Shown: one piece after another, positions 1 to 8,298 of the stretch
How the letters are laid out: each line of letters opens with the position of its first letter
How positions within the stretch are numbered: the stretch's first letter is position 1
Origin: Clostridiales bacterium
GTDB lineage: Bacteria > Bacillota > Clostridia > Saccharofermentanales > Saccharofermentanaceae
Reading direction: 5' to 3'
Length of the DNA: 64,000 bases
Assembly (NCBI GenBank): GCA_017510605.1
Contig: JAFWMQ010000015.1
Span: forward strand, 248,001 to 312,000
The notes under the pieces: generated by a model
Databases searched by the model: none
The model's input: only the letters and a program-made list of their open reading frames with translations
What the model was told of the DNA's origin: nothing
Program-made: the position numbers and the translations under genes

Positions 1-675
1 TTGAGGATGGACCAGGATACCACAATGACCCCCGGGGCCCACAAAGAGATAATCGAGCAGTTTGCCGACAAGCAGGCTTCGATCCTTATAGGCACCCAGA
101 TGATCGCCAAAGGATTGGATTTTCCTGATGTTACTGTCGTTGGTGTTCTTGGCGCGGATCTGATGCTGGCGTCATCATCTTTCAAAGCATCTGAGAGGGC
201 ATTCCAGTTGATCACACAGGCTGCAGGAAGAGCAGGAAGGGGAGAAGCGCCCGGTAAAGTCTTTATCCAGAGCTTCAGACCTGACCAGCCTTTATTTAAG
301 TTTGCCTGCACCCAGAATTACAGGGCTTTCTATGAACAGGAGATCGAGTACAGACAAAAGCTCAGGCTCCCTCCGTATAAAGCCGTCGGTGAGATCGTAC
401 TGTCTCTGCCTGATGAGGATCTGCTTGTAAAACGTGCAAATGAACTTAGTAAATATCTTAATGATTTCCTTGGCTTTCAGGACAGGAAATATCAGTTTGA
501 GGTTTATGGTCCGCTGCCCTGTGTCATCTATGAGCTCCGCGGCAGATACAGAATGTCGTTCGTTATAAAGGCGGTCAATAAATCTGCCATCAACAGCGTG
601 TTCAAAAGGCTTATTGCAGACTTTGACCATACGAAGTACCCGATGTCTTTCGATAACGACCCACAGGAAGGGTAA
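1..675 (+). CDS. priA: Primosomal protein N' (PriA helicase), C-terminal part
   Basis: This is the C-terminal end of PriA, the 3'-5' helicase that reloads the replisome at stalled forks; the gene starts upstream of the window. The visible 224 residues contain the late helicase motifs: a GTQMIAKGLDFP block around residues 32-43 (motif V) and QAAGRAGRG around residues 73-81 (motif VI). The PriA C-terminal domain follows. The zinc-binding cysteines and Walker motifs would lie before base 1. It ends at a TAA at 673-675. The TTG at base 1 is simply where the window opens and should not be taken as the start. The motif pair and the family-specific stretch before it make the identification firm. Confidence 0.95.
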   Translation: MRMDQDTTMTPGAHKEIIEQFADKQASILIGTQMIAKGLDFPDVTVVGVLGADLMLASSSFKASERAFQLITQAAGRAGRGEAPGKVFIQSFRPDQPLFKFACTQNYRAFYEQEIEYRQKLRLPPYKAVGEIVLSLPDEDLLVKRANELSKYLNDFLGFQDRKYQFEVYGPLPCVIYELRGRYRMSFVIKAVNKSAINSVFKRLIADFDHTKYPMSFDNDPQEG

Positions 676-699
676 TCAGATTTCTTCATTTTCAGATTT

Positions 700-780
700 T
701 ATGTCGGAAACATGTCGGAAAGTGTTGGATTTTCGCTATTCCCGACACGTTTGATGATAAAAAATGAAAATCCCGACATC
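700..780. repeat. Nested palindromic boxes in the priA-dapA gap
   Basis: The 360-base gap after priA holds two direct copies of ATGTCGGAAA (701-710 and 712-721) and two inverted partners, TTCCCGACAC (739-748) and ATCCCGACAT (770-779). The inner pair and the outer pair can each fold as a hairpin. The inner left and right boxes start 27 bases apart, the same phase seen at 19264 and 57241. Function is unknown; it could be a terminator-like or REP-like element. Confidence 0.6.
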
Positions 781-937
781 CAATATCAGGATAACAGCGT
801 AACCCGTTATTGAAACAAAGGTAAACCAAGGTTTTTCAGTTACAGCGCCTTGGCTATCTGATTCTATATCAAAAAGTCTTTCAAAACCCCCGATATGTGC
901 GCTGTGGAAGTACATATGTACACCCCAGAAGTATAAA

Positions 938-967
938 TTGACTATTAAATATATTAGGTGATAAAAT
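938..967 (+). promoter_or_regulatory. Putative promoter of dapA
   Basis: TTGACT (938-943) is followed after 18 bases by TAAAAT (962-967), itself preceded by TG at 959-960, giving an extended -10 of the form TGATAAAAT. Transcription would start near 974, leaving about 60 bases of leader before dapA. That is too short for a lysine riboswitch. The rest of 781-937 shows nothing I can assign. Confidence 0.6.
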
Positions 968-1035
968 CCATTATCAGATGTGGATTTTAGGCTAGAAATC
1001 TCATTTTTTCATTATGTTTTAAGGGAGGCATTCAT

Positions 1036-1944
1036 ATGTCCAAGCCTGTATTTGAAGGTGCCGGTGTTGCCATTGTTACTCCGTTTTATGATGACGGCGG
1101 AATTAATTTCGAGGAACTCAAGAGACTTATCGAATTTGAGATCGAGCAGAAGATCGATGCAATAGTAATCTGCGGTTCGACCGGTGAAGCTGCCACAATG
1201 ACTGAAGAAGAGCATGTGGAAGCAATTAAGTTCGCTGTTGATACAGTTGCAGGCCGCGTGCCGGTAATCGCAGGCACGGGTTCCAATGACACTGCATTCG
1301 GTGTTGAGCTTACGAAGAAAGCATATGAACTCGGTGCTGATGCCGCTCTTCTCGTTACTCCCTATTACAATAAGTGCACCCAGGAAGGTCTTTTCCGTCA
1401 TTATGCGAAGATCGCGGAAGCTGTTCCCGAACTGCCGATCATACTTTATAACGTTCCTTCCAGAACCAATGTTAACATCGGTCCTGCTCTTTTGAAGAGA
1501 CTTGCCGTATATGAGAACATCATCGGCGTCAAGGAGTGCAATTTCGGTCAGGTTCCTGAGATCTACAGCCTCTGCGGTGACAGATATGCAATGTATTCCG
1601 GTGAGGATGGACTCGCTGTTCCCATGCTCTCACTCGGCGCAAAGGGTGTTATCTCAGTAATAGCAAATGTTATGCCCCGTGAGACATCCAAGATGATCCA
1701 TGATTATCTTGACGGTAATATCGAAGCTGCCAGAAAAGCTCAGATAGACTTCATTCCGCTTGTTAATGCAATGTTCTGCGAAGTAAATCCCATCCCGGTA
1801 AAGGAAGCAATGAATATCCTCGGATGGAAGGCAGGCAACTGCAGACTTCCTCTTTGCGAAATGAGCAAGGCTAACCACGATAAGGTTGTTGAAGTCCTTG
1901 CCGGATATGATACTTCCGCGATGGCAGAATTCCTTGCAAGATAA
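1036..1944 (+). CDS. dapA: 4-hydroxy-tetrahydrodipicolinate synthase (DapA)
   Basis: DapA condenses pyruvate with aspartate semialdehyde in the first committed step of diaminopimelate and lysine synthesis, in the cytoplasm. The 302 residues match the usual length. Visible motifs are GSTGE with Thr49, YNVPSRT with Tyr138, and VKECN with the Schiff-base Lys166. These match the classical Thr44/Thr45-Tyr133-Lys161 set of the E. coli enzyme with a five-residue offset. The start is fixed by AAGGGAGG about nine bases upstream of the ATG. dapB follows after 18 bases, so the two consecutive pathway steps are very probably one operon. A promoter is visible upstream, but no lysine riboswitch. Confidence 0.97.
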   Translation: MSKPVFEGAGVAIVTPFYDDGGINFEELKRLIEFEIEQKIDAIVICGSTGEAATMTEEEHVEAIKFAVDTVAGRVPVIAGTGSNDTAFGVELTKKAYELGADAALLVTPYYNKCTQEGLFRHYAKIAEAVPELPIILYNVPSRTNVNIGPALLKRLAVYENIIGVKECNFGQVPEIYSLCGDRYAMYSGEDGLAVPMLSLGAKGVISVIANVMPRETSKMIHDYLDGNIEAARKAQIDFIPLVNAMFCEVNPIPVKEAMNILGWKAGNCRLPLCEMSKANHDKVVEVLAGYDTSAMAEFLAR

Positions 1945-1962
1945 GGGTAAAAGGAGATATTA

Positions 1963-2730
1963 ATGGTCAGTATTTTTCTTAACGGTTGCTGCGGCAGAAT
2001 GGGAAAAGCTATTGCTGCTCTTTGCTATAACAACCCCGACTATAAGATCGTTGCAGGCGGAGATATCATAGAGAATACCAATTATGATTTTCCGGTATAT
2101 ACGAGCCTTAGTGAATGCACCGAGAATTTTGACGTCATCATCGATTTCTCTAACGCAAAAGCGGTTCCGGGTATCCTTGAATTCGCACTGAACCGTAAAA
2201 AGCCTTTCATATGCTGCACGACAGCTCTTTCAGATGAGACAGTTTCAAGCATCCTCGCCGCATCCGAGAAGATCGCCGTATTCAAGTCAGCCAACATGAG
2301 CCTCGGCATCAACATGATGGTCGAGCTCGCAAAACAGGCAACAAGGATCCTTTATCCCGAATTCGATATCGAGATCGTCGAAGCTCATCACAACAGAAAA
2401 CTTGATGCTCCTTCCGGAACGGCAATGATGATCGCTGACGCGATCAATCAGGAGATATCCGACAATGTCGAATATGTCTATGACAGACACAGCGTCAATA
2501 AAGCAAGATCCAAGAATGAGATCGGTATCTCTTCGATCAGAGGCGGAAATATTGTCGGAGAGCATTCCGCAATGTTCATCAGCGATGAAGAGATCCTTAC
2601 TATCAGCCACAGTGCCCAGACAAGGGATGTTTTCGCAAAGGGCGCTCTAACTGCTGCAAAGTTCATGGCCGGTAAGGAAAAGGGCTATTTCACGATGTCA
2701 GACGTGATCGCTCAATATATTGGTGAATAA
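1963..2730 (+). CDS. dapB: 4-hydroxy-tetrahydrodipicolinate reductase (DapB)
   Basis: DapB reduces the DapA product with NAD(P)H on the way to diaminopimelate and lysine. The 255-residue protein begins with a GCCGRMG dinucleotide-binding turn (residues 8-14). It carries the family signature EAHHNRKLDAPSGTA at 140-154, in which His142 and Lys146 correspond to the catalytic His159 and Lys163 of E. coli DapB. An AAGGAG site sits just upstream of the ATG. It is the second gene of the dapA-dapB pair, and yajC follows after 19 bases, so transcription may continue into yajC up to the terminator near 3201. Confidence 0.97.
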   Translation: MVSIFLNGCCGRMGKAIAALCYNNPDYKIVAGGDIIENTNYDFPVYTSLSECTENFDVIIDFSNAKAVPGILEFALNRKKPFICCTTALSDETVSSILAASEKIAVFKSANMSLGINMMVELAKQATRILYPEFDIEIVEAHHNRKLDAPSGTAMMIADAINQEISDNVEYVYDRHSVNKARSKNEIGISSIRGGNIVGEHSAMFISDEEILTISHSAQTRDVFAKGALTAAKFMAGKEKGYFTMSDVIAQYIGE

Positions 2731-2749
2731 TTAATTGGAGGAAATATTA

Positions 2750-3172
2750 ATGATCAATTTTGAAGATGCAGGCGGAATGTTTGGTATGAGCGGAGATATG
2801 ATGGGATCCTTCGCTTCCATGGCTATTCTCATCCTTATGTTTGTCGTCTTTTATTTTATCCTGATCAGACCTCAGCGTAAGAAGGATAAGGAACTCAAAG
2901 AGCAGATGAGCAAGCTCGCAGTAGGTGACAGAGTAGTTACCATCGGTGGTCTTGTCGGTTTTGTGGCCAATATCAAGGATGATCAGGTCACTATCTCAAC
3001 TTCTGCCGCAAATACGCTTGTAACTTTCACTAAGAGTGCAATACAATCTGTAGTGAAGCGTGATCAGCTCAATCCTGACGGATCCATAAAGAAGATTGAA
3101 GAGCCTGAGAAGGCCGGCGGCCTCTTCGGTAAGAAGAAGGAAAACAAGGAAAAGAAGGACAAGGAAGACTGA
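2750..3172 (+). CDS. yajC: Preprotein translocase accessory subunit YajC
   Basis: YajC is a small single-pass membrane protein that associates with SecDF-SecYEG. The 140-residue product has one hydrophobic segment (about residues 17-36) followed immediately by IRPQRKKDKE and then a soluble domain beginning VGDRVVTIGGLVG, all typical of YajC. The C-terminus is a lysine/glutamate-rich tail. The ATG at 2750 is preferred over an in-frame TTG at 2735 because GGAGG (2737-2741 region) lies at the right distance from it. In many Bacillota yajC follows queA-tgt; here queA-tgt lie 50 kb away and yajC rides behind dapB. Confidence 0.93.
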   Translation: MINFEDAGGMFGMSGDMMGSFASMAILILMFVVFYFILIRPQRKKDKELKEQMSKLAVGDRVVTIGGLVGFVANIKDDQVTISTSAANTLVTFTKSAIQSVVKRDQLNPDGSIKKIEEPEKAGGLFGKKKENKEKKDKED

Positions 3173-3200
3173 TCCCTTTATTAACCGGATTACTTTATAT

Positions 3201-3227
3201 GGCCCGGTCAATAAAGCCGGGCCTTTT
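3201..3227 (+). terminator. Rho-independent terminator after yajC
   Basis: A perfect 7-bp stem, GGCCCGG (3201-3207) with CCGGGCC (3217-3223), encloses a 9-base loop and is followed by TTTT. It closes the dapA-dapB-yajC unit ahead of dnaG. Confidence 0.85.
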
Positions 3228-3249
3228 ATTTAACAGGTGAGGATGAGTA

Positions 3250-5211
3250 ATGGGACTTATACCTGACAATGTGATAGATGAAGTGCTTACCAGGGCGGAT
3301 ATCGAATCCGTAGTAAGCCGTTATGTCCTTTTGAAACGTCAGGGCGCGAATCTCGTGGGGCTTTGTCCGTTCCATTCGGAGAAAACACCTTCTTTCTCAG
3401 TCAATCCTTCCAAGAACATCTATAAATGCTTCGGATGCGGCAAGGGCGGCAATTCCATTAAGTTCATCATGGAGATCGAGCACCTGAGTTATCCGGAAGC
3501 TATAAGACATCTTGCAGGCATCTATGGCGTGGAGATCCCGGAGACAGGCGGTTCCGGCAGTGATGTCAAAAAAGAAGAACGCAACAGAGTTTATGACATC
3601 CTGAAGGAAGCCGCGAAGTACTACTATAAGTCGTTTAATGATCCTGATATCGGTAAGCCTGCAAGGGATTATGCAAACAGCAGGGAACTTACCAGGCAGA
3701 CTCTGGATAATTTCGGTATCGGCTATTCTCCTCTAAGAGGCGGCCTGTACGATATCCTCAGGCAAAAAGGATATAAAGATGAGGAGATGCTGAATTCAGG
3801 CATTTTCTCCCAGTCTTCGAAAACCAATAAACCCTACGATCTGTTCCGCGGAAGGCTCATGTTCCCGATATTTGATTCTTTCGGAACCATAATTGCTTTT
3901 GGCGGCAGGGCTTTGGGTGACGAGATGCCCAAATATATTAATTCGCCTGATTCTTTGGTCTATAACAAACATAATCACTTGTATGCAATGAACTTCGCCA
4001 GGAAAGAGCAGTCGAAGCAGCTGATCGTTGTTGAAGGCTACATGGATGCGATCGCGATGCATGCGGCCGGGTTTAAGAATACCGTTGCGGCTTTGGGAAC
4101 ATCCTTTACTGATGCCCAGTTGAAGCTTTGCGCAAGATACTGTGAGGAAGTGGTGTTCTTTTTCGATGCTGATAACGCAGGGCAGAAAGCTGCTTTAAGG
4201 GCCATCCAGATGATGATGGAATACCTGCGGAAATTAACCGGGATCAATATCCGTATTAAGATCGCGAAGGTTCCTGACGGCAAGGATCCGGACGAATACA
4301 TAAGGCAGAACGGAGCGGAGAAGTTCAAAGACGTTGTCCGCAATGCTCTGTATGTTGAAGACTATCTTCTAGAGAGGGCAAAGAACGATAACACCGATCC
4401 GTCGTCGGGGGAACTAGACAGAGGCAGTTATCAGGCTGATATCTGCAAGTACGGCTCATGGATGAACGATGAGATCAAGATGAGCAGGATGGCAGGTGTT
4501 GCGGCTCCTATACTCGGAGCTACACAGCAGGCAGTAATGAGCCAGATGCAGAAATTCAGGATGATCGAAGATAAGAAAGCTGATCAGGTCAATTCAAGGG
4601 CTCTCGAACGTGAGAGAAGAGAAGATCTTGAAAACCGCAACTTTGCCAGGGGTTCATGTGATACAGACGGGATTCCTGACCGGTCAATGCCGGAAGAAGT
4701 AATGCCTGACAGGCCGGCTTTCAAGAAAGTGAATGATACTGCGACAAAAGATGAGATAGCTCTTTTCGCGCATGCCTTATCTTTGGGAAGCTCACTTGCG
4801 AATAATAAGAAAATCGACAAGACTGACATTATCAGGCCTGACGATTTCTCGGGCGACACGTTAAGAGAACTTGTCAGGATCTTTCTCAATATCTTTGACG
4901 GCAGGGATGAGACGCTGTTTGCAAGGATGAGCGATTATTTCTCAAGGCTTACTATCAACGGCCGGCCCGCTGAGGATGTGATGCTCAGGGCTGTCGAGAA
5001 TGCAGAGAAGCACCCTAATGTAGAAGTGAAACGCGATATGTATCTGGCTCTGCTTTTTAAGGTCAGGGAATCGATAATAAACCGTGAGGAAGAGCGGCTG
5101 CTGAATAAGCTTGCTTCGGCAGATCCTGCGGAGAAACAAAAGATAAATGAAACTTTGAGCAACCTTTACGACTATAAGCTTGCATTAAGAAATAAGATAG
5201 GAGATCTCTGA
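3250..5211 (+). CDS. dnaG: DNA primase DnaG
   Basis: DnaG makes RNA primers at the replication fork. The N-terminal CHC2 zinc ribbon shows Cys39, His42, Cys60 and Cys63. The TOPRIM domain carries the catalytic glutamate Glu262 in VVEGYMD and the metal-binding FFFDADNAG with Asp306 and Asp308. Residues from about 430 on form the helicase-interacting C-terminal region, with a charged low-similarity linker around 450-500. At 653 residues it is slightly longer than most primases. The start has a GGTGAGGATG-type site upstream. The stop overlaps the trmK start by one base (TGATG), which implies translational coupling. No rpoD/sigA gene lies between dnaG and trmK, unlike in Bacillus. Confidence 0.97.
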   Translation: MGLIPDNVIDEVLTRADIESVVSRYVLLKRQGANLVGLCPFHSEKTPSFSVNPSKNIYKCFGCGKGGNSIKFIMEIEHLSYPEAIRHLAGIYGVEIPETGGSGSDVKKEERNRVYDILKEAAKYYYKSFNDPDIGKPARDYANSRELTRQTLDNFGIGYSPLRGGLYDILRQKGYKDEEMLNSGIFSQSSKTNKPYDLFRGRLMFPIFDSFGTIIAFGGRALGDEMPKYINSPDSLVYNKHNHLYAMNFARKEQSKQLIVVEGYMDAIAMHAAGFKNTVAALGTSFTDAQLKLCARYCEEVVFFFDADNAGQKAALRAIQMMMEYLRKLTGINIRIKIAKVPDGKDPDEYIRQNGAEKFKDVVRNALYVEDYLLERAKNDNTDPSSGELDRGSYQADICKYGSWMNDEIKMSRMAGVAAPILGATQQAVMSQMQKFRMIEDKKADQVNSRALERERREDLENRNFARGSCDTDGIPDRSMPEEVMPDRPAFKKVNDTATKDEIALFAHALSLGSSLANNKKIDKTDIIRPDDFSGDTLRELVRIFLNIFDGRDETLFARMSDYFSRLTINGRPAEDVMLRAVENAEKHPNVEVKRDMYLALLFKVRESIINREEERLLNKLASADPAEKQKINETLSNLYDYKLALRNKIGDL

Positions 5212-5903
5212 TGCAGATACTTCCCGTAAGACTTGAGATGGTACTTGAGCAGGTTAGAAAAGCCTGCAAGGATTCTTCTTCCGGAAGGATCATCGATGTC
5301 GGATCAGATCACGGATATCTTGCTGTCAGGTGCCTTGAAGAAGAGCTCGCGGACTATGTTATCTGTACCGATATTCATAAAGCACCTGCACAAAGGTCTG
5401 CTAATGCGCTGATCGAAGCAGGCTTTGAAGAACACGCCGACGTCTATGTAACTGACGGATTGAAGGAAGTGCCGCTTAAAGCCGGAGATATCGTCGTTAT
5501 CGCAGGCATGGGCGGGCTTAATATCATCGATATCATCTCACGTGCCCTTAAGGATAACGGTTACGGAGTCATGGAGAACGTCACGTTTATCCTCCAGCCC
5601 CAGAAATCCAATGATATTGTCCGGAATTACCTCTCGAAAACAGGTTTTGTTTTTGAGGATGAGAGTATTTGTTACGACAGGGATATATTTTATAATTGTA
5701 TGAGGGTCGTGTTTAGGGGAATAAGCACGACTATGACTGATGAAGAAGCCTGTTATGGTCCTGTCCTTTTGAAGAGATATAAAGAAGGTGACAAGGAAGT
5801 GGTAGAATATTTCGGGCATCTGAACAGTCTTTTCGAGATAAGACAGAGAAGCAACCCTGTGATCAGGTCAGCTTTAGAACAGAGGAAGAAGAATGAAGGT
5901 TAA
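5211..5903 (+). CDS. trmK: tRNA (adenine(22)-N1)-methyltransferase TrmK
   Basis: TrmK methylates N1 of adenine 22 in bacterial tRNAs using S-adenosylmethionine. The 230-residue protein opens with RLEMVLEQV and then the SAM-binding motif IIDVGSDHGYLAV (about residues 26-38). Further on it has VVIAGMGG, the family's equivalent of the NPPY-region motif. Both are characteristic of the YqfN/TrmK family. It overlaps dnaG by one base and the following Nif3-family gene by 11 bases. The dnaG-(sigA)-trmK-nif3 order is a well-known Bacillota arrangement, which supports the call. Confidence 0.92.
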   Translation: MQILPVRLEMVLEQVRKACKDSSSGRIIDVGSDHGYLAVRCLEEELADYVICTDIHKAPAQRSANALIEAGFEEHADVYVTDGLKEVPLKAGDIVVIAGMGGLNIIDIISRALKDNGYGVMENVTFILQPQKSNDIVRNYLSKTGFVFEDESICYDRDIFYNCMRVVFRGISTTMTDEEACYGPVLLKRYKEGDKEVVEYFGHLNSLFEIRQRSNPVIRSALEQRKKNEG

Positions 5904-6660
5904 TGATATCGAGCTTTTTTTGAATGAGGTGTTTCCACCTGAGAATGCTTTGGATTACGACAATGTCGGCCTGATCGCCGGCGACAGGGAGAAGGTCGTA
6001 TCCGCAATCCTGATTTCCCTTGATCTTACAGATAAGGCTGTTGATGCTGCAAAAGAGGCGGGCGCTAACCTGATCGTCACGCATCACCCGATAATTTTCG
6101 GCGGGATAAAGACTCTTACAATGGAAGACTACGTCGGAAAGACCCTGGTAAAGCTCGTAAAATCTGGGATTTCCGTTATTGCATGTCATACAAATCTTGA
6201 TCTTACTGATGAGTTCGGCAATCTTGCAATTGCAGATAAGCTTGGTGCGGAAGAACCTTCTGCAGTCGAAGGAACAATCTGCGGCATTTTATATGAACTG
6301 CCTGAAGACATGTCCCTTAAGGATTATTGCAGGAAGGTCTGTGATGATCTGGGGACCAGCGGAATAATAACGATCAACAAGCCTGACAACAAGGTCAGGA
6401 AGATCTTTGTCCAGGGAGGATCCTTCGATGAGGATTCCGTAGAAGCTGTGATAAAGAGCGGAGCTGATACCGTTCTGTCAGGTGAGATCAAGCATCACAT
6501 CTGTGTAGGATTTGAGCAGATGGGCATAAATACGCTGATAGTAGGGCATTCTGCGACCGAGCAGGCATATCTTCCCAAGCTTAAAAATCTGCTTGCGGAA
6601 AAGTATCCGGGAATATCAATAACTGTGAATTATAACAACGAAGTATCATCTATACTTTAA
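5893..6660 (+). CDS. Nif3-like dinuclear metal center protein (YqfO family)
   Basis: This is a member of the Nif3/YbgI/YqfO family, a widespread metal-binding fold annotated in databases as GTP cyclohydrolase 1 type 2-like. Its physiological role is not firmly established. Metal-ligand motifs are visible: VTHHPIIF near residues 57-64, ACHTNLD near 97-103 and VGHSATEQ near the C-terminus. At 255 residues it is the short form that lacks the PII-like insertion of Bacillus YqfO. It overlaps trmK by 11 bases, with a GAGGAAG site inside the trmK end. The rnpB gene follows directly, so this is the last gene of the dnaG-trmK-nif3 cluster. Confidence 0.9.
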   Translation: MKVNDIELFLNEVFPPENALDYDNVGLIAGDREKVVSAILISLDLTDKAVDAAKEAGANLIVTHHPIIFGGIKTLTMEDYVGKTLVKLVKSGISVIACHTNLDLTDEFGNLAIADKLGAEEPSAVEGTICGILYELPEDMSLKDYCRKVCDDLGTSGIITINKPDNKVRKIFVQGGSFDEDSVEAVIKSGADTVLSGEIKHHICVGFEQMGINTLIVGHSATEQAYLPKLKNLLAEKYPGISITVNYNNEVSSIL

Positions 6661-6688
6661 TTGATTTTATTATTACAATAACTATGTT
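6661..6688 (+). promoter_or_regulatory. Putative rnpB promoter
   Basis: TTGATT (6661-6666) and TATGTT (6683-6688) are separated by 16 bases and sit about six bases before the predicted 5' end of the RNase P RNA. The distance fits well, although both hexamers deviate from consensus. Confidence 0.5.
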
Positions 6689-6693
6689 TTTCG

Positions 6694-7031
6694 GGCAGAC
6701 CGAGACAATCGCGGGCGCTAAGCGTGCGAAAGCACGGCGCATGAGGAAAGTCCGGGCTCCACAGGACAGGGTGCCGGGCAGTTCCCGGTGAAGGCAACTT
6801 TAAGGAAAGTGCAACAGAAAAGAAAACCGCCCGAAAGGGTAAGGATGAAAAGGCGAGGTAAGAGCTCACCGGCGGTGTGGAGACATACCGGCCTTGTAAA
6901 CCCCATCCGGAGCAACGTCGTGGTAGGCTATAACCGTGGTCCGCGGGCCTTAGGAGACGGCTTGAACGTTTTAGAGATATTACGTCTAGATAGATGATTG
7001 TCATATACAGAACCCGGCTTACCGGTCTGCA
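6694..7031 (+). ncRNA. rnpB: RNase P RNA (catalytic subunit)
   Basis: This is the ribozyme that matures tRNA 5' ends. The ends pair as helix P1, GCAGACCG (6695-6702) with CGGTCTGC (7023-7030). Inside are the universally conserved blocks GAGGAAAGTCCGGGCTCC (about 6743-6760), AGAGCTCACCG near 6860 and ACAGAACCCGGCTTAC near 7008-7023. The length of about 340 bases fits a bacterial RNase P RNA. A promoter-like pair sits directly upstream. No U-tract terminator is obvious before purM, so read-through is possible. Confidence 0.96.
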
Positions 7032-7073
7032 CGGAAAACGTTAACACAGCATTTTAAAACGGAGGACAAACAC

Positions 7074-8249
7074 ATGTCAGCAGAATCTTATTTGAGCAGA
7101 GGCGTTTCACCTACAAAAGACGACGTTAAGGCAGCTGTTAAGAATCAGTCTAAAGGCGTTTTCCCCGGAGCTTTCTGCAAGCTCATCGAAGACCTGGCCG
7201 GCGATCCCGAATACTGCACTGCGATCCACGCTGACGGTGCCGGTACAAAATCCTCTGTTGCTTACCTGATGTATAAAGAGACAGGCAGCTATGACTGGTT
7301 CAAAGGCCTTGCACAGGATTCTTTGGTAATGAATACCGACGACCTTGCCTGCTGCGGTGTTACCGATAATCTTATGCTCTCTAATACGATCGGACGTAAT
7401 GCCCATCGTGTAGACGGCAAAGCAATAGCCAAAGTAATCGAAGGTTACGATGAGATCATTGCAAAACTCGCAGGCCAGGGCATAAACATCACGATGTGCG
7501 GCGGAGAGACCGCTGACGTCGGAGATCTTGTAAAGACTTTGATCGTTGATTCCACTCTCGTTGCAAGGGCAAAGAGATCTGACGTTATCAATGCGGCTAA
7601 CATCAAGTCCGGAAACGTCATTGTCGGTCTTGCTTCTTTCGGCCAGGCTACATACGAAGATAAGTATAATTCAGGCATGTCATCCAACGGCCTTACTGCA
7701 GCACGCCACATGCTTCTCAATAAGTACTACTATGAGAATTACAAGGAATCATTCTCGGATACATTGGGTGAGGATAAGGCATATTGCGGCAAGTACCGTC
7801 TGACAGACAACCTTCCCGGAACGGATATCACAGTAGGTGAGGCTATCCTTGCTCCTACAAGAACATTCCTTCCTGTTATCTCCAAGGTTCTTGCTTCATA
7901 CAGAGAAAACGTATACGGAATCATCCACTGCACAGGCGGCGGACAGGCAAAGTGCAGGGACTTCGGTACAGGCGTCAGATATGTTAAGGACAATATGTTT
8001 GAGTTGCCTCCGCTTTTCAAGGCCATTTACGAATCCGGAGAGATTCCTATGAAGGAACTTTATCAGGTATTTAACTGCGGTCACCGTATTGAGTTTTATG
8101 TTGATGAGTCAGCCGCTTCCGGCATCATTGATATTGCTTCGTCATTCAATATCAAATCCAGGGTTATCGGACATGTAGAAATGTCTTCAAATGGTAACAC
8201 AAATGAAGTAATAATCAAAAATAACGGCGAGGAATATGTATATAATTGA
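7074..8249 (+). CDS. purM: Phosphoribosylformylglycinamidine cyclo-ligase (AIR synthetase), long type
   Basis: PurM closes the imidazole ring of AIR with ATP, in purine synthesis. The 391 residues show PurM features: RGVSPTKDDV near the N-terminus, the substrate/ATP region HADGAGTKSS (about 52-61), MNTDDLACCG (about 86-95) and CGGETADVGDL (about 142-152). The ordinary enzyme is near 345 residues. This longer version, with its N-terminal block and AFCK segment, resembles the form I recall from Bacteroidota. That lineage statement is memory-based inference. No other purine gene is nearby. An ACGGAGGA site precedes the ATG, and the gene stands right after rnpB. A function as a diverged PurM-fold protein cannot be fully excluded. 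Confidence 0.85.
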   Translation: MSAESYLSRGVSPTKDDVKAAVKNQSKGVFPGAFCKLIEDLAGDPEYCTAIHADGAGTKSSVAYLMYKETGSYDWFKGLAQDSLVMNTDDLACCGVTDNLMLSNTIGRNAHRVDGKAIAKVIEGYDEIIAKLAGQGINITMCGGETADVGDLVKTLIVDSTLVARAKRSDVINAANIKSGNVIVGLASFGQATYEDKYNSGMSSNGLTAARHMLLNKYYYENYKESFSDTLGEDKAYCGKYRLTDNLPGTDITVGEAILAPTRTFLPVISKVLASYRENVYGIIHCTGGGQAKCRDFGTGVRYVKDNMFELPPLFKAIYESGEIPMKELYQVFNCGHRIEFYVDESAASGIIDIASSFNIKSRVIGHVEMSSNGNTNEVIIKNNGEEYVYN

Positions 8250-8253
8250 TTAA

Positions 8254-8293
8254 GGGCAGGACAATACCTGCTCAAATCATTATAAGGCAGGTG
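8254..8293 (+). promoter_or_regulatory. Possible SD-sequestering leader of the aquaporin gene
   Basis: A GCAGG at 8256-8260 can pair with CCTGC at 8267-8271. The same ACCTGC (8266-8271) can instead pair with GCAGGT at 8287-8292, which overlaps the Shine-Dalgarno AAGGCAGG of the next gene. The two hairpins are mutually exclusive. This is a reading of complementarity only. Confidence 0.35.
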
Positions 8294-8298
8294 TTGTT

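Noticed and set aside
781..1035. A lysine riboswitch before dapA
   Set aside because: The predicted promoter leaves only about 60 bases of leader, and none of the conserved L-box blocks is visible.
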